Assembly (NCBI RefSeq): GCF_900108485.1
Contig: NZ_FNXF01000004.1
Coordinates: 1 to 64,000, forward strand
Length of the DNA stretch: 64,000 nt
Direction: 5' to 3'
Source: Rheinheimera pacifica
Lineage (GTDB): Bacteria > Pseudomonadota > Gammaproteobacteria > Enterobacterales > Alteromonadaceae
Part shown: positions 8,284 through 17,192 of the stretch, piece after piece
How the letters are laid out: the number at the start of each line of letters is the position of its first letter
Position numbering within the stretch: the first letter of the stretch is position 1
Notes under the pieces: generated by a model
Seen by the model: the letters and a program-made list of their open reading frames with translations, nothing else
Told to the model about the DNA's origin: nothing
Databases searched by the model: none
Program-made: the position numbers and the translations under genes

Positions 8284-8355
8284 CCGGACCAATTATTTTT
8301 TATTGTAAATTGGCCTGTCCAGATGCTAGTGTCTATAAATTGGCCCGACCAATTT
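8278..8355. promoter_or_regulatory. GntR/FCD operators controlling manD and gntR
   Basis: Two near-perfect palindromes, AATTGGCCGGACCAATT (8278-8294) and AAATTGGCCCGACCAATTT (8337-8355), lie 60 bases centre to centre. A related half site, TTGGCCTGTCCA, sits between them at 8310-8321. The pattern TTGGnCnGnCCAA fits known FCD-type GntR operators. A possible -10 (TATAAA, 8335-8340) overlaps the second palindrome, so binding would block manD transcription; looping between the two sites is possible. Confidence 0.75.
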
Positions 8356-8399
8356 AGTCGGTTGGTCAGCACTATTCAAGTTTTTAGTTGAGGAACACT

Positions 8400-9608
8400 A
8401 TGAAAATCATTGATGCCAAAGTTATTGTAACCTGTCCGGGCAGAAATTTTGTTACGCTGAAAATCACCACTGATCAGGACCTGTATGGCATCGGTGATGC
8501 CACCCTTAATGGCCGCGAGCTGGCAGTTGCCAGTTATTTGCAGGATCACCTGATCCCTTGTCTGATTGGCCGCGACGCCAGCCAGATAGAAGATATCTGG
8601 CAGTTTTTCTACCGTGGCGCTTACTGGCGCCGTGGCCCGGTGGGCATGACCGCCATCGCTGCTATTGATGTGGCGTTGTGGGATATTAAAGCCAAAGCCG
8701 CCAATATGCCGCTGTATCAGTTGCTGGGCGGTCGCAGCCGCGACGGTGTTATGGTGTATGGCCATGCCAATGGCCGGGATATTGCTGAAACGGTAGCTGA
8801 AGTGGGTAAGTATATTGAGCTGGGTTATAAAGCGATCCGCGCGCAAACCGGCATACCGGGCCTGGCCAGTACCTATGGTGTATCGAAAGATAAAATGTAT
8901 TACGAACCGGCAGATAACGATTTGCCGTCAGAAAACCTGTGGTCTACCAGTAAATACCTGAACAGCGTGCCCAAGCTGTTTGAAACACTGCGCGAAACCT
9001 ACGGTTATGAGCATCATCTGCTGCACGATACCCATCACCGCTTAACACCGATTGAAGCGGCACAGCTGGGTAAATCGCTGGAACCCTACAAACTGTTCTG
9101 GCTGGAAGATGCAGTACCGGCAGAGCTGCAGGAAGGTTTCCGTTTATTCCGCCACCATACCACTACGCCCATAGCTGTGGGTGAGGTGTTTGCCTCTATC
9201 CATGATTGTCAGCAACTGATCAGCGAACAGCTGATTGATTACATCCGTACCACCATAGTGCATGCCGGCGGTATTACCCATTTACGCCGTATTGCGCATT
9301 TAGCCGAGCTATACCATGTGCGTACCGGCTTCCATGGCGCTACCGACTTAAGCCCGGTAACGATGGGCGCGGCGCTGCATTTTGATACCTGGGTGCCAAA
9401 TTTTGGTATTCAGGAATATATGCGCCATACCGATGAAACTGACGAAGTGTTCCCGCACGATTACCATTTTGATAATGGCTATCTGAAGGTGGGCGATACC
9501 CCGGGCCATGGTGTCGATATCGACGAAGCCAAAGCGGCGAAATACCCGTATAAACGTGCCTATCTGCCGGTAAACCGGTTAGAAGACGGCACTATGTTTA
9601 ACTGGTAA
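8400..9608 (+). CDS. manD: ManD-type sugar-acid dehydratase (D-mannonate/D-gluconate), enolase superfamily
   Basis: A 402-residue enolase-superfamily protein; length and sequence fit the ManD family, which dehydrates D-mannonate (some members D-gluconate) to 2-keto-3-deoxygluconate. Visible features: the capping domain [22 protein letters not shown], the barrel strand with [11 protein letters not shown] (metal aspartate and catalytic histidine), [10 protein letters not shown] (metal glutamate), VGEVF (third glutamate) and [10 protein letters not shown] with a further His. I use the ATG at 8400 after GAGGAAC; an in-frame ATG at 8388 lacks a site. The GntR gene is divergent with operators between. 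No kduD, kdgK or uxuA neighbour is seen, so it acts alone here. Low-activity ManD homologues exist, so the true substrate is uncertain. Confidence 0.87.
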   Translation: MKIIDAKVIVTCPGRNFVTLKITTDQDLYGIGDATLNGRELAVASYLQDHLIPCLIGRDASQIEDIWQFFYRGAYWRRGPVGMTAIAAIDVALWDIKAKAANMPLYQLLGGRSRDGVMVYGHANGRDIAETVAEVGKYIELGYKAIRAQTGIPGLASTYGVSKDKMYYEPADNDLPSENLWSTSKYLNSVPKLFETLRETYGYEHHLLHDTHHRLTPIEAAQLGKSLEPYKLFWLEDAVPAELQEGFRLFRHHTTTPIAVGEVFASIHDCQQLISEQLIDYIRTTIVHAGGITHLRRIAHLAELYHVRTGFHGATDLSPVTMGAALHFDTWVPNFGIQEYMRHTDETDEVFPHDYHFDNGYLKVGDTPGHGVDIDEAKAAKYPYKRAYLPVNRLEDGTMFNW

Positions 9609-9646
9609 TGGGGTTTAACTGGTGAGAGGGTTTAACTGGTAAGCAG
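9596..9646. repeat. Three 17-bp tandem repeats over the manD stop codon
   Basis: GTTTAACTGGT recurs at 9596, 9613 and 9630, exactly 17 bases apart. The first copy encodes the last residues and the stop of the dehydratase. Copies two and three are untranslated and look like recent slippage duplications. Confidence 0.9.
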
Positions 9647-9661
9647 CCCATATTGTTGGTT

Positions 9662-9720
9662 AAAGCCTGCACCAGAGCCACAGATAATGCTGTTGGCACT
9701 GGTTCAGGCTTTGTTTTTTG
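9662..9720 (+). terminator. Rho-independent terminator after manD
   Basis: The arms AAAGCCTG (9662-9669) and CAGGCTTT (9705-9712) pair, with further pairing ACCAG/CTGGT and GCC/GGC inside, followed by GTTTTTTG. It separates manD from the LacI gene. Confidence 0.85.
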
Positions 9721-9824
9721 TGTAACTTAAGCTGTTGTAAGCAGAAAGATATTTGGACAGCCAGCGGGCGCCGGTATAAAGTCGGTTAATCACGCTGCAT
9801 GCTTAGTTAATCTTATTGGACGCT

Positions 9825-10844
9825 ATGTCGAGCAAAAAACCTACCATCAAAGATGTGGCCCGGCTGGCCGGGGTATCGTTTAAAACGGTGTCACGGGTGG
9901 TCAATAACGAAGCCTGGGTCAGCGATGACATTAAAACCAGAGTGCAGGCGGTTATTGCCCAGCTAAATTATCAGCCCAACCGCACGGCGCGGCTAATGCG
10001 CACGGCGCCGTTTTCGCTGGCCTTTGTTTATGATAATCCTAACAGCCATTACGTAATAGAAATGCAAAACGGCATTTTATCGCAGTGCCGCCAGAAGGGC
10101 TTTGAACTGGTGATCCACCCGACAGATTCTCACTCTGGCCAGGTGTTGCAGGAGTTGACCACCATTATTGGTAGCAATCAGGTGGGTGGGGTGATTTTGA
10201 CACCACCGTTGTCAGAAAACCGTGAACTGGTGCAGCAATTGCTGGCTCAGCAGGCCAAAGTGGTGCGTATAGTGTCAGGCTCGGCACCGCCGGATGATCT
10301 GTGCCCGACCATTTATGTCGACGATGAACAAGCCGGTTTTAACATTACCCGGCACTTGCTGGCGCAGGGGCACCGCCGTATTGCTTTTTTGGGCTATCAC
10401 AAAGATCACCAGTCGTCATTGGGCCGCTATCGTGGCTATTGCGCAGCGCTGCGCGAAGCCGGCTTAACGGTGTCAGAACAACTGGTGATCACCGGTGATT
10501 TCACCTTTGATTCCGGTGTCGCTATGACCGAGCAGCTATTACAACGCGGCGACAAACCCACAGCACTGTTTGGCTGTAATGATGAAATTGCCGCCGGTGC
10601 TTTATTTACCGCCCGTATGCACCAACTTGCCGTACCGCAAGACTTATCGATAGTCGGCTTTGAAAACAGCCCGTTCTCGCGCCAAACCTGGCCAAGGTTA
10701 ACCACGGTGCATCAACCCAACGCTGAAATTGCCGCCAAAGCAGCGGCCTTGTTAATTAGCCTGATGCTGGAGAATGAAACGCAAACTGCACATTGCGGCT
10801 TTGAGCTGCAGTTGGTATTGCGTGATTCTGTTTCTACTTTGTAA
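9825..10844 (+). CDS. LacI-family transcriptional regulator, probable nag-cluster regulator
   Basis: A 339-residue LacI protein. The HTH and hinge are at residues 1-60 (TIKDVARLAGVSFKTVSRVVNNEAWVS, then YQPNRTARLMRT); a periplasmic-binding-like effector domain follows (GYHKDHQSSLGRYRGY, DLSIVGFENSPF). I use the ATG at 9825; an in-frame TTG at 9816 is less likely. It precedes the GlcNAc utilisation genes and the twin operator at 10884-10921, so it most likely represses the TonB receptor and downstream genes and releases them on binding an amino sugar or its phosphate. This would make it the counterpart of the LacI-type NagR of Shewanella, but I cannot confirm orthology. Confidence 0.88.
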   Translation: MSSKKPTIKDVARLAGVSFKTVSRVVNNEAWVSDDIKTRVQAVIAQLNYQPNRTARLMRTAPFSLAFVYDNPNSHYVIEMQNGILSQCRQKGFELVIHPTDSHSGQVLQELTTIIGSNQVGGVILTPPLSENRELVQQLLAQQAKVVRIVSGSAPPDDLCPTIYVDDEQAGFNITRHLLAQGHRRIAFLGYHKDHQSSLGRYRGYCAALREAGLTVSEQLVITGDFTFDSGVAMTEQLLQRGDKPTALFGCNDEIAAGALFTARMHQLAVPQDLSIVGFENSPFSRQTWPRLTTVHQPNAEIAAKAAALLISLMLENETQTAHCGFELQLVLRDSVSTL

Positions 10845-10883
10845 AAACCAATATTTCATTACTAAACAATAGCTTAAAATTTA

Positions 10884-10936
10884 TGTCAACGTTGTCATAT
10901 TTTTAATTGACAACGTTGACAGTGTGGTGCTAACTT
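10884..10936 (+). promoter_or_regulatory. Twin LacI-type operators and promoter of the TonB receptor
   Basis: TGTCAACGTTGTCA (10884-10897) and TGACAACGTTGACA (10908-10921) are exact reverse complements, 10 bases apart, and each is itself nearly palindromic around a central CG as LacI-family operators are. TTGACA at 10907-10912 and an extended TGCTAACTT at 10928-10936 make a plausible promoter overlapped by the second operator. Confidence 0.8.
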
Positions 10937-11031
10937 GAATTCAGAGTGGTTAATAAATCACCGACCAGTAAACACTGGTACAAAGGCAAAGACGTTCAAT
11001 AAACCATAATTGGCAACAAGAGAGCGCAGGT

Positions 11032-13692
11032 ATGAACAGGTTGAATCAGCACAAGTTAGGTAAGAAAACAGTTCTTGCATCGATCCTGGCGTCGTTATTA
11101 TTTCCGGCGCTGGCCCAGGAGCAACAGCAAAATAAAGAATCTGATGATGATCATTATGAGGTTATTTCAGTAACCTTCCGCGGTAGTTTAGTGGCGGCGG
11201 CAGATATTAAACGCCAGGATACTAAGGTAACCGACGCCATTACCACGGAAGATATCGGCAAATTTCCCAGTGAAAACATTGCTGAAGCTATTCAGCGCAT
11301 TCCCGGTGTACAAATTTCTAACGTTAACGGCCGTGGCTCAACAATCAGTGTGCGCGGCCTTGGCTCGCAATATGCGCGCACCACCCTGAACGGTCAGACG
11401 ATGGCCAGCGCCGATTTTACCAGTGGTTTTCGGTTTGACATTATCCAGACTGAACTGGCGTCGTTGATTGAGGTGATTAAATCACCGACAGCTGATATGG
11501 ATACTGGCGGTTTATCCGGCACCATTAATATTGATACCGCTTCGCCTTTGTCATTCAGAGAGCAAAAAATTCTGCTGTCGGCCAATGGCCAGTATTCAGA
11601 ATTTTCACCCAGCGGTGATGTTACACCAAAAGCCAATTTTACTTATATTGACCAGTTTGCCGACAATACCGTGGGTGTGTTGCTGAACATGGGTTATCAG
11701 CAGTTAGACGACCGGGTAGATAACCTCTGGATGGACCGCTGGTTTGTTGATGCACAGGACGATGTTACGCCGCGCCGGCCGCGTTATCGCCGTATTGACC
11801 GTGAAACCGACCGCACCTTGTTTAATGGTACCCTGCAGTGGCGGCCCAGCAACGAATTTGAAGCTAAATTTACAGCCGTTTATGCTGGCGATGACACCAA
11901 ACAGGATCTGAATCAGCAGGTGTTTTTGTTTAATGAAAACCAGATCACCCGTTTAGGTGCTGCTGAAAATGGCGTGTATAACCAGATCCAAATTAATAAC
12001 TTTACCACCGAAAATAACCGCCAGCTGGAACAGAAAGACGCAAAATCAGAAGCCTACACCCTGGAGCTGGATTACGACTGGAACGACTGGGCCTTTAGCA
12101 GCGTGCTGCATTACACCGCGGGCAAAGCGGTACACAATGAAGAAGCGGCAATATTAGCGACAGTAATTTCCCAGGCTACGCTGGATATCTCGAACCCGTC
12201 GAACGTGGTGTTTAATGTTGCCGAAGATTTAGCCGACCCTGCGCTGTACCCGGCTTCGATGCCGCGTAATGAATACCCTAACGGCGCCAGCCGTAGAATG
12301 AATTCAGACGAAACCGCGGTGCAGTTTGATGCCACCCGTCTGCTGGATTGGCACGGTTTTACCAGTATTTCTACCGGCGTGAAATACCGTAAAGAAACAC
12401 TGGAGCGTGAAGTATACCGTACCGACCGTGCTGCAATTGGTGATGCCGATCCGGCAGATTTACCGTCAATGGCTGAGTATGGTTATCTGGTAACGGATTT
12501 TCTCGACAATAAGATGAGTATCCCGCACAGCTGGATAGCACCTAATATTCAGGCCTACCGTGATGCACTGGTGGCTGAAGGCGTAACGGTGCCGACTTTG
12601 TTTGCTGCTCAGTCCAGCTATTCAATGGAGCGGCAAATTACCTCGGCCTACCTGATGGCTAATTTTGAAACCGAAGTATTTGGTTTGGCACTGCGCGGTA
12701 ATTTTGGTGGCCGTTACGAGCAAACCAAGCGCGATGTTAATACTTATCTTACCGGCGACACCCACCCGGACAACGAAGAAATTAAACTGGCGATTGGTGA
12801 AATTACCCAAAGCTATGATTACAACAACTTCCTGCCAAGTGCTAACTTTGTGCTGGCACTGAACGATGATATGCAGGTGCGTCTGGCTGCTGCCAAGGTA
12901 TTGGTCAGGCCTATTCTGACCTCTAATACCCAGTTAGCACCGTCAGAAACCTCAGGCGCAAACTCAGTTGGCAGCCGCACCTACTCGGTAAACCTGGGCC
13001 AGCCAGAGCTAAAAGCGCTGACGGCTAATCAGCTGGATTTAGGCTGGGAGTGGTACTACAGCCCGGGTGATTCGTTAACGGTAAACCTGTTTCAGAAAGA
13101 TATTAAAAACGGTACCGTCAGTGAGCTGGTGTGCCCAACGCAATACAACGGCACTGCCCTGAGTATGGCCGGTTCAGAATGCGTTGACGCCAGCGGCAAT
13201 ATTTACGATATCACCGCCATTTACAACGACAGTTCAACCCTTACCGTAAAAGGCTACGAAATTGGCTGGAACCAGGGGCTGGACAGCCTGTTACCGGTAG
13301 CCGGTTTTGGTTTAAGTTCTAACTATACCCGCATTCTGGTGGATGAAAGCGAAGGTTTTACCCTGAGTAATTCATCTGAGCAAACCTGGAATATTACCGC
13401 CTACTGGGAAAATGAACAATTCAGTGCCCGCGTAGCGCTGAACCATCGCAGCCCCTATGTGCAGGACAGCAGCGATGCGTTCTTTGCCCGTGAAGGCCGG
13501 GTAGTAAACGGCCGTAATCAGGTAGATTTGCTGCTAGGCTGGACCATCAGCGATCAGTGGTCGATGCGTTTTGGCGCACTGAACGTAGCCGGTAAAGATG
13601 AAGAAGCCTACCGCGATGAGCAAACCCGTGCCTGGCAAACCACCAGTGTGATCGGCCGCAGCTACTATCTGGGTGTAAGCTTTAGCATGTAA
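11032..13692 (+). CDS. TonB-dependent outer-membrane receptor, probable amino-sugar/oligosaccharide uptake
   Basis: An 886-residue receptor of the large Xanthomonas/Caulobacter type. A signal peptide ends near residue 28 (LLFPALAQ). A TonB-box-like EVISVTFRGSL follows, then the plug domain (ITTEDIGKFPSENIAEAIQRIPGVQIS, VRGLGSQYARTTLNG, GLSGTINI) and a long barrel ending SYYLGVSFSM. Such receptors import oligosaccharides with TonB energy. Position just after the LacI operators and before GH89 and the nag genes suggests a GlcNAc-containing glycan as ligand. An 11-bp perfect stem follows the stop and may reduce expression of downstream genes relative to the receptor. Confidence 0.9.
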   Translation: MNRLNQHKLGKKTVLASILASLLFPALAQEQQQNKESDDDHYEVISVTFRGSLVAAADIKRQDTKVTDAITTEDIGKFPSENIAEAIQRIPGVQISNVNGRGSTISVRGLGSQYARTTLNGQTMASADFTSGFRFDIIQTELASLIEVIKSPTADMDTGGLSGTINIDTASPLSFREQKILLSANGQYSEFSPSGDVTPKANFTYIDQFADNTVGVLLNMGYQQLDDRVDNLWMDRWFVDAQDDVTPRRPRYRRIDRETDRTLFNGTLQWRPSNEFEAKFTAVYAGDDTKQDLNQQVFLFNENQITRLGAAENGVYNQIQINNFTTENNRQLEQKDAKSEAYTLELDYDWNDWAFSSVLHYTAGKAVHNEEAAILATVISQATLDISNPSNVVFNVAEDLADPALYPASMPRNEYPNGASRRMNSDETAVQFDATRLLDWHGFTSISTGVKYRKETLEREVYRTDRAAIGDADPADLPSMAEYGYLVTDFLDNKMSIPHSWIAPNIQAYRDALVAEGVTVPTLFAAQSSYSMERQITSAYLMANFETEVFGLALRGNFGGRYEQTKRDVNTYLTGDTHPDNEEIKLAIGEITQSYDYNNFLPSANFVLALNDDMQVRLAAAKVLVRPILTSNTQLAPSETSGANSVGSRTYSVNLGQPELKALTANQLDLGWEWYYSPGDSLTVNLFQKDIKNGTVSELVCPTQYNGTALSMAGSECVDASGNIYDITAIYNDSSTLTVKGYEIGWNQGLDSLLPVAGFGLSSNYTRILVDESEGFTLSNSSEQTWNITAYWENEQFSARVALNHRSPYVQDSSDAFFAREGRVVNGRNQVDLLLGWTISDQWSMRFGALNVAGKDEEAYRDEQTRAWQTTSVIGRSYYLGVSFSM

Positions 13693-13705
13693 GCCTCCGT
13701 AGTAA

Positions 13706-13733
13706 CAGGGCCTGCCGCCTGGGGCAGGCCCTG
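13706..13733 (+). terminator. GC-rich hairpin between receptor and GH89 genes
   Basis: CAGGGCCTGCC (13706-13716) pairs perfectly with GGCAGGCCCTG (13723-13733) over a six-base loop. The following TATTGTTC is only weakly T-rich, so this is a partial terminator or an mRNA 3'-end stabiliser rather than a full stop. Confidence 0.65.
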
Positions 13734-13772
13734 TATTGTTCACTATAAAAACGATAGTAAAAAGGACACTCC

Positions 13773-16070
13773 ATGCATTTATTCCCAATGAATTTATCCC
13801 CGTTAAATTTGTCTCAGTTTCGCCGTAAGGTACTGGCATCCTGCTTATTGGCTGGCGCGCTGTTAACCGGTTGCAGCCCGGTAGTTGAGCAACCGCAAAG
13901 CCTGGTGGCAGAGCAACAAAACAGTGCAGCTGCAGAGCCGGTGCGACAGCTGTTTGAACGGGTGGCAGGCCAGGCTGTGCCGCATGTGCATTTTTCGCTG
14001 GTTAACGATGAACTGCCAGATTGGTATCAGGTGGAGGCCAAGAGCGGCCAGCTTTATGTCAGTGCCAATGCGTTAACGGCACTAAGTTATGGTACTTATG
14101 AATATCTGCGCCAGATTGGCGCTATGTCGGTAAGCTGGGAGGGCAACCGGGTGCAGTTGCCACAGCAGTTTGCCGATTACCCGGCCGAGCGGGTTACGGC
14201 ATTATTTCAGCAGCGCGCTTACTTAAATGTTTGTGCTTATGGTTACACCACGCCCTGGTGGAGCTGGGATCGCTGGCAGCAGGAACTGGACTGGATGGCA
14301 TTGCACGGGGTAAATAACCCGGTAGCAATGGAAGGCCAGGAATATATCTGGCAGCAGCTGTGGCGTGAGTTTGGTGTGTCAGATGAAGAGCTGGCGGCTT
14401 ACTTCTCTGGCCCGGCGTTTACGCCCTGGCAGCGGATGGGCAATATTGAAGGCCATGAAGGCCCGTTGCCACAGGCTTATATCGATAAAAAACATCAGTT
14501 ACAAAAGCAAATCCTGCAAAAAATGGCCAGCTACGACATGAAACCGGTAGTACCGGCGTTTTCCGGTTATGTGCCGGAGCAGTTTGTTAAAATGTTCCCC
14601 GACGCCAGAATTATTGAAATGAAAGCCTGGAGTGGTTTTCCTAAACCCACCTACTGGCTGGACCCTGCCGATCCGCTGTTTGCCAAAGTGGCCAAACGCT
14701 TTATTGAGTTATACAACGCCGAATATGGCGAGCAGCACTATTACCTGATGGATGCCTTTAACGAAATGCTGCCGCCGGTATCAAGCGATAACCGCTATCA
14801 GGATCTGGCCGGTTATGGCGAAGCACTGTACCAGTCATTGGCGCAGGTTGTGCCCAATGCCACCTGGGTAATGCAGGGCTGGATGTTTGGCTCAGATCGG
14901 CATTTCTGGGATCTGGAGTCTATTCAGGCATTTTTAAGCCGGATCCCGGATGACAAAATGATGATCCACGATATTGGTAACGACCGCTACGACGTGTGGC
15001 AGGGCGCTAAAGGTTTTTATGGTAAGCAGTGGGTGTTCGGTTTTATCCATAATTACGGTGGCAGTAACCCGGTATATGCCGATTTTGATTTCTACCGCGA
15101 AAAAACTGCTTATGCCCTAAACCATGAAGAAAAAGGCAATTTAACCGGCTATGGCGTATTTCCGGAGGGGATCCACGGCACATCATCGGCATACGAATAT
15201 ATGTTTGACGTGGCCTGGCAAGGGCAAGCCACCGCACCAACTGAGTGGTTGCAACAATACCTGAATGCCCGTTACGGCAGCACCAGCCCGGCGTTACTGT
15301 CGGCCTGGAATAAACTGTACAAAGCCGTGCTTAGCACCAGGTATTGGGACCCGCGCTGGTGGGAAGGTTCAGCCGGTGCTTATCTGCTATTTAAACGGCC
15401 CTCAACGGAGTATCTGCGTTCTACCGGTGCGCCGGGCGACTTAGCCTTGCTGGATCAGGCATTGCAGCAGTTGGTCGCGCTGCCGGCGAAAGAGCAAAGT
15501 ACGGCGTTATTCCGCTATGATTTGGTCGATTTTTCCCGCCATGCGGTTACCCAACATATTGATATGCTGCTCCAACATACCGCCCTGGCCTATCAGCAGG
15601 GCAAAGTGGAGCAGGGCGATAATTTCCGCCGTCAGGCAGAGCAACTGATACTGGGTGTGGATGCATTAATTGGCGGTCAGCAGGAAACGTTATACAGCTG
15701 GGTTAACGATGCCCGCGCCTACGCGGACACGCCGGAGCTGGCAGCCTTTTATGAGCGCAATGCGCGTAAGCAGGTAACAATTTGGGGCGGCAGCAGCTTA
15801 AAAGACTATGCCTCCAAAGCCTGGCAAGGTATGTACGCCCACTTTTATCTGCCGCGCTGGCAGGTGTTTTTCGATGCCCAGCGTCAGGCCGCGTTAAGTG
15901 GTAAGCCACTGGATACTGCCGCACTGGAGCAGCGCTTAATCGAATGGGAAAACGCCTGGCTGGACCAGCAATTACCACCAGCATCAACAGTGCCGGCCGA
16001 TGTGGTATCAGCCGTAAAAGCGCTGCAGCAGCTGGTAACGGCTAGCAAAGCGCCGCCGTCAAACCTTTAA
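13773..16070 (+). CDS. Alpha-N-acetylglucosaminidase, glycoside hydrolase family 89 (NAGLU-like)
   Basis: A 765-residue lipoprotein: a hydrophobic signal ends in LLTGC near residue 34. After an N-terminal domain (about 45-150) the GH89 catalytic region is clear: YTTPWWSWDRWQQELDWMALHGVN, EGQEYIWQQLWREFG, FSGPAFTPWQRMGNIEGHEGP, then PVVPAFSGYVPE, YLMDAFNEM with a candidate catalytic Glu, and the later EGIHGTSSAYEYMFD. GH89 enzymes release terminal alpha-GlcNAc, known from heparan sulfate and mucin glycans. RBS AAAGGACAC precedes the ATG at 13773. It lies 13 bases before nagX and supplies GlcNAc to the nag genes. Confidence 0.92.
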   Translation: MHLFPMNLSPLNLSQFRRKVLASCLLAGALLTGCSPVVEQPQSLVAEQQNSAAAEPVRQLFERVAGQAVPHVHFSLVNDELPDWYQVEAKSGQLYVSANALTALSYGTYEYLRQIGAMSVSWEGNRVQLPQQFADYPAERVTALFQQRAYLNVCAYGYTTPWWSWDRWQQELDWMALHGVNNPVAMEGQEYIWQQLWREFGVSDEELAAYFSGPAFTPWQRMGNIEGHEGPLPQAYIDKKHQLQKQILQKMASYDMKPVVPAFSGYVPEQFVKMFPDARIIEMKAWSGFPKPTYWLDPADPLFAKVAKRFIELYNAEYGEQHYYLMDAFNEMLPPVSSDNRYQDLAGYGEALYQSLAQVVPNATWVMQGWMFGSDRHFWDLESIQAFLSRIPDDKMMIHDIGNDRYDVWQGAKGFYGKQWVFGFIHNYGGSNPVYADFDFYREKTAYALNHEEKGNLTGYGVFPEGIHGTSSAYEYMFDVAWQGQATAPTEWLQQYLNARYGSTSPALLSAWNKLYKAVLSTRYWDPRWWEGSAGAYLLFKRPSTEYLRSTGAPGDLALLDQALQQLVALPAKEQSTALFRYDLVDFSRHAVTQHIDMLLQHTALAYQQGKVEQGDNFRRQAEQLILGVDALIGGQQETLYSWVNDARAYADTPELAAFYERNARKQVTIWGGSSLKDYASKAWQGMYAHFYLPRWQVFFDAQRQAALSGKPLDTAALEQRLIEWENAWLDQQLPPASTVPADVVSAVKALQQLVTASKAPPSNL

Positions 16071-16083
16071 GCAGGAAGGCACT

Positions 16084-17160
16084 ATGCAATCACAACGTTT
16101 GCTGGCATTAGATTTATTTCGTGGTTTAACCATTCTGTTTATGATTATGGTGAACAGCCCTAACACCTATGGCGAGTTTTCCCATGCCTACTGGGATGGT
16201 GTTACTTTTGCCGATTTTATTTTTCCGTTCTTTCTGGTGATTGTTGGTGTGGCGGTGGCTATCGGGTTACAGCCGGTAGCACGCACGGCACAGCAGCTTA
16301 GCGCAGTGCGGGTAAAAATTTTGCGCCGCACGCTGATCCTGTTTGGCCTTGGCATCTTCGTTAACCTGATTTACCTGAAATTTGCCGAGCTGCGCATTCT
16401 TGGCGTACTGCAACGTATTGCGCTGGTGTATCTGGCGTGCTCACTGCTGTCGATGCACTGCAGTACCAAACGCCTGGTACAGATCACGGTATTTATTCTG
16501 CTGAGTTACTGGTTGCTGATTTTACTGGTACCGGCACCTGGGCTTAGTGCCGGGCAACTGCAGCGCGACGCTAACCTGATTAACTGGTTCGACAGCCAGT
16601 TTCTGCCCGGTATGTTATGGCGTGGCAGCTGGGATCCGGAAGGCTTGCTCAGCACTTATCCGGCTATCGCCAGCGGTTTATTTGGCGTCATTATGGGCCG
16701 GCTGGTACTGCAATATAAGCAGCACCTGCCGCAACTGGTAATGCTGCTGTTTGTGCTGGGGTTTAGCAGCTTTTTGCTCGGTTGCCTGTGGAGTTTATGG
16801 TTTCCGCTGATTAAACAAATCTGGAGCAGCTCTTTTGTACTGGTAACCAGCGGTATGGCCAGCATGGTACTGGCATTGCTGGTTTGGTATACCGATGTAC
16901 AGCAATACCGCAAGTTCAGCCATATTCCGCTGGTGTTTGGCGCCAATGCCATCGTTGCCTATGTACTGCATGTGGCGCTGGAAAAACTGCTGGAATTGCC
17001 GCTAGCAGGTGTGTCGGTACACGGCAGTTATTTACAGTTGGCAGAGCAACTTGGCTTAAGCCGGTTTTTCAGTGCCGGGCTATGGATAGCGGCCTTTGTG
17101 GCCCTGTGTTATCTGCCGGTATGGTGGATGTATCAGCGCAAAATCTTCGTAAAAATTTAA
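16084..17160 (+). CDS. nagX: NagX-like transmembrane acyltransferase (HGSNAT/DUF5009 family)
   Basis: A 358-residue inner-membrane protein with about 10 hydrophobic helices. The N-terminal signature RLLALDLFRGLTILFMIMVN and the block HAYWDGVTFADFIFPFFLVIVG match bacterial NagX and the mammalian heparan-glucosaminide N-acetyltransferase; His34 lies where the transferase has its active-site histidine (family knowledge, my alignment by eye). NagX is found in GlcNAc clusters of gammaproteobacteria, but its role is not settled. It is 13 bases behind GH89, and nagK starts at or just after its stop, so they are one operon. Confidence 0.87.
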   Translation: MQSQRLLALDLFRGLTILFMIMVNSPNTYGEFSHAYWDGVTFADFIFPFFLVIVGVAVAIGLQPVARTAQQLSAVRVKILRRTLILFGLGIFVNLIYLKFAELRILGVLQRIALVYLACSLLSMHCSTKRLVQITVFILLSYWLLILLVPAPGLSAGQLQRDANLINWFDSQFLPGMLWRGSWDPEGLLSTYPAIASGLFGVIMGRLVLQYKQHLPQLVMLLFVLGFSSFLLGCLWSLWFPLIKQIWSSSFVLVTSGMASMVLALLVWYTDVQQYRKFSHIPLVFGANAIVAYVLHVALEKLLELPLAGVSVHGSYLQLAEQLGLSRFFSAGLWIAAFVALCYLPVWWMYQRKIFVKI

Positions 17161-17192
17161 TGACATCAGTAGTGCAGTCTGAGGAGATTTTA

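Noticed and set aside
8134-8391. Plus-strand open frame rich in Lys and Phe over the A-tract repeats
   Set aside because: It starts inside the GntR coding region, follows from the repeat units and covers the operators; no ribosome site.
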